NCBI GenBank assembly: GCA_963971285.1 | Contig: OZ020263.1 | Location: forward strand, 4,278,001-4,342,000 | Direction: 5' to 3' | DNA from: Astropecten irregularis | Lineage: Eukaryota; Echinodermata; Asteroidea; Paxillosida; Astropectinidae | Length of the DNA stretch: 64,000 nucleotides | Part shown: in pieces, positions 44,253 through 64,000 of the stretch | Numbering within the stretch: position 1 is the first letter of the stretch | How the letters are laid out: each line of letters starts with the position of its first letter | The notes under the pieces: generated by a model | Databases searched by the model: none | Told to the model about the DNA's origin: nothing | What the model saw: the letters and a program-made list of their open reading frames with translations, nothing else | Position numbers and translations under genes: made by a program

Positions 44253-44884
44253 ATCACCTTTTTTTTCAAATTCCACATATTCTGAAACTTAAAAAGAAAA
44301 TTGACAAAAAAGGCTTTTCAGGTCTTTGTTTTAGGAATTCAATGTTCTTTTGTTTGAAGAAAGTGGCACACATGAATGAAATCCGTTAAAACTAAAAAAC
44401 AAATAAATTTGCCGTTTCTTCAAAACCTAAACTGCATAATAAAGGCTTCGGTCTTTTGTATTTCTTTATTTCTTTATTTACAAATTTATTAATTTATTCA
44501 AATGCATGGGTAGTTCTAATATATTTTGTACATCTCTGTCAATAAAAATAACAAAACAGTTAAAACAATGGATCCCTGGTAGACTGCACCATTTTGTCAG
44601 AGGACGTTTCGCTTCCTCGTCACTTTAAATTCAATAAAACTGTTGTTGCACCTTTTTTCCGTCAATTTGTCGTTTGTTTTCATGAATGATGCATAGATGG
44701 CTACGTGTGTTTTCTTCAAAGTGAGATTGTAAAGCTAAACAGAGAAAAGGTTATGCTTAGGTCGGTAAAACGGAACAAAAGTTGTGAATGTACGGTCCTT
44801 CAGAGTGATCTTAAATATAATTCACCTTATCTTATTCCAGTCAGTTATAAGATAAGGTACGTTTACGAATCCCCGGAAGTCCAA

Positions 44885-45090
44885 ACAGCGGATAATGGCG
44901 CCCGGGGCAAGTGGAAAAATGCACCCCTAATTCCAAATCCTGAAGCCGATGAAAAAAACAACCCCAAAAGCAGACAATTTGAAATTGGAATCTTTCTTTG
45001 TTTGTTCATTGGATTTGATTTCCAATAACTTTTTTTTAGCCTTTGCGTTTTTTGCGCCATTTAAAAAGTGGGGTCCGGGGCATGTGCCCC
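44885..45090. repeat. G-rich repeat related to 21657-21885
   Basis: Both share ggcgcccggggcaag/gcgcccagggcaag, caatttgaaattggaatctt, tttgtttgttcattggat and a closing gtgccccc...ttgcccc. Confidence 0.7.
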
Positions 45091-46095
45091 CCTTTGCCCC
45101 CTCCCAGTTATGCCACACTATGCAGTACTAATATGGCACATTCTAAAAATTGTGACTAAGCTTGGCCAGAGAGCTTTGGATGAGTTTTGCAGGCTGAGTT
45201 TTGTGGTTCTGTGTCCTTTACAATCTGATATTTAGTAGTGAAAGATTTGAGTGGAGTTGGTCTGGCTTGGGTTTTATAACTCCCATGATAATGATATCTT
45301 CTCATTGAGCACTTGGTGTGAGATGACAGGCTTTCGGATGCACAGCGCACGGTTACAGATCAGCTGACTGAGCGAGAGGGGATTTTTTCCAATGGTGCCT
45401 CTACTTGCCTTTGAACTCATCAGATAAACTGATCAACATGGCTTCCTTGCAATTTGAACTAGAATCTTAAAAGATTTACTCTGGGTATACTGCAAGGCTA
45501 CTCCTAGTCCAAAATCACAAACTTGTCTGGCTACGGCCAAGCACAACATAGAGGACTACTATGAAGTTTGGAAACCAGACTATTGGCAAACTGCAGTGGC
45601 CATGCAACTTGAAGAGTTTGATGAGTTTTTATACACTAAATTCTGATGCATAAGTTGTTCAGAGAAGATGAAGGTAGTCAAATAGAGGGTGGGTTCGTTT
45701 AGCTTCCACTGGGTAGCCTGACACGGAAACAGTCGCATACACTGCGCAAAACAATGAGGACGATGTTGTCAACTCGTGGAAGTTAAACGAACTCACCAGA
45801 GATGATAGCCATCGCCAAGTGCCGATCCAGTGCAAATAAAAAAACACCCCAAATAAAAAACAAATGAACATGAGGGTTTATCACGGAGGCAGGTCGTTGT
45901 TGATCCGAGGGAGAATCGTGTCACGGTGCCCACGAAACAGGGAAGCAGAGAGTCATGAGATATAATACCGCCCGACTGTTCAACTAAAAACGATCTTCTG
46001 TACATAGGATTGCTTTGATGATATTCAGTGCATGATCCTTATATTCACATCACCATCAGGCACGTTGCATGTTTTTTGGGAGTTTGTTGCTTTTA
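45091..46095 (-). other. Likely 3' UTR/flank of PRKG, no other gene seen
   Basis: No coding exon is seen. It directly follows the PRKG stop codon in the gene's direction, so part of it is probably untranslated 3' sequence. Confidence 0.4.
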
Positions 46096-63283
<17,188 letters not shown>

Positions 63284-63289
63284 CTGCAA

Positions 63290-64000
63290 ACGACAAATAA
63301 AAACCACTTGTCACTGTCATTTGTCAGACACTGACAACAACATCAATGTAAATACAACAAAACGGAAACCGAAAGAAAGGCAAACTTTGCCGACCTTCTG
63401 ATGAGAGAGACCACTTCGACTGTAAAGCAAACACGGAACATGATGGATGAAAATTAATCAGGAAACTGAACGGACGTGTCTCGGAGAATTACACGACTGG
63501 GACTAGGGCAGTAGAATTAACTTAGGTATTCGTGGCGCAAGCCGACCCATTCGTAAATATTTGAAGTTCACAATTTGTTATCGGCAAAAGTCTCTGTCAA
63601 GAGAACAGCTTTTGCAAAAACTAAGATAGAGTTGTTTTTTTTTGCAAATTTGTTAAGAGTGAGGCCTTGCATTTCAATGAGTGCCCTACTGGGATTCAAA
63701 ATGCAAGGTCATCAAATCATCACAGTATTCTAAAATTTTCATTTTTTTTTTTTTTTTGGGGGGAGGGGGCCTTCTTGTTTTAGAAATTAAGGAACATAAT
63801 GAGCCATAAACAGTTGAAGCTTATATGTCAACTTGGTGAGATACCTCTTAAAATGAAAGCTGCATACAATTCAAGAGGTTGAAGAGATTTAAAAGTTCCT
63901 ATACTTTTGTACAGAGCAAGTGTAGAAAAAACCCTGAAATTCTGAATTGAAATCTAAACCAAACAAATCGGAATTCAGATTTAAATCTGAAGTTTCACAT
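63290..64000. other. PRKG intron to window edge
   Basis: No exon is seen. 63885-63990 (gttcctatacttttgtacagag, tgaaattctgaattgaaat) matches 31775-31870, so it is a dispersed repeat. Confidence 0.4.

Overview
This 64 kb window is animal nuclear DNA: AT-rich, with intron-split genes using GT-AG splice sites and a very high load of short interspersed repeats. Three genes are recognisable by conserved protein motifs. All three have deuterostome relatives, and the intron phases fit together exactly. The protein similarities plus the style of the repeats (many palindromic MITEs, tRNA-derived SINEs, a pearl/Helentron-like element with a tandem core) suggest a marine invertebrate deuterostome, most likely an echinoderm. 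That placement is inference, not proof.

Layout. 1-4400 is repeat-rich intergenic DNA, including a 1 kb palindromic element. 4400-10908 (+) holds a TRMT10A-type tRNA (guanine-9) methyltransferase of 319 aa in six coding exons, with a possible non-coding first exon. 10909-19475 separates it from the next gene and holds the strangest DNA here: a 1.8 kb element carrying 14 perfect TGACGTCA (CRE) palindromes, a G-rich minisatellite open in three frames, and a hAT MITE with a perfect 8 bp target duplication. 19476-29419 (-) is a TBATA (Spatial) homologue of about 533 aa in seven coding exons, two of which are a tandem-duplicated, phase-symmetric pair. Two consensus RFX X-boxes lie just inside the intron beside one of that pair. 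29420-46095 has no recognisable coding exon. It contains repeats, a nonautonomous hAT element, and a candidate TBATA promoter/first exon near 38.7-38.95 kb. 46096-63283 (-) is the 3' part of a cGMP-dependent protein kinase gene (PRKG1/foraging type): ten exons encoding the end of the second cyclic-nucleotide-binding domain and the whole kinase domain. Its 5' exons lie beyond the right edge.

TRMT10A and TBATA converge; TBATA and PRKG are in tandem on the minus strand. Nothing suggests the three act in one pathway. The most noteworthy items are the CRE-bearing rolling-circle-like element (with a paralogous empty site in the same window), the duplicated TBATA exons with adjacent X-boxes, and a Glu where a Thr/Ser normally gives cGMP selectivity in the PRKG second cyclic-nucleotide site.
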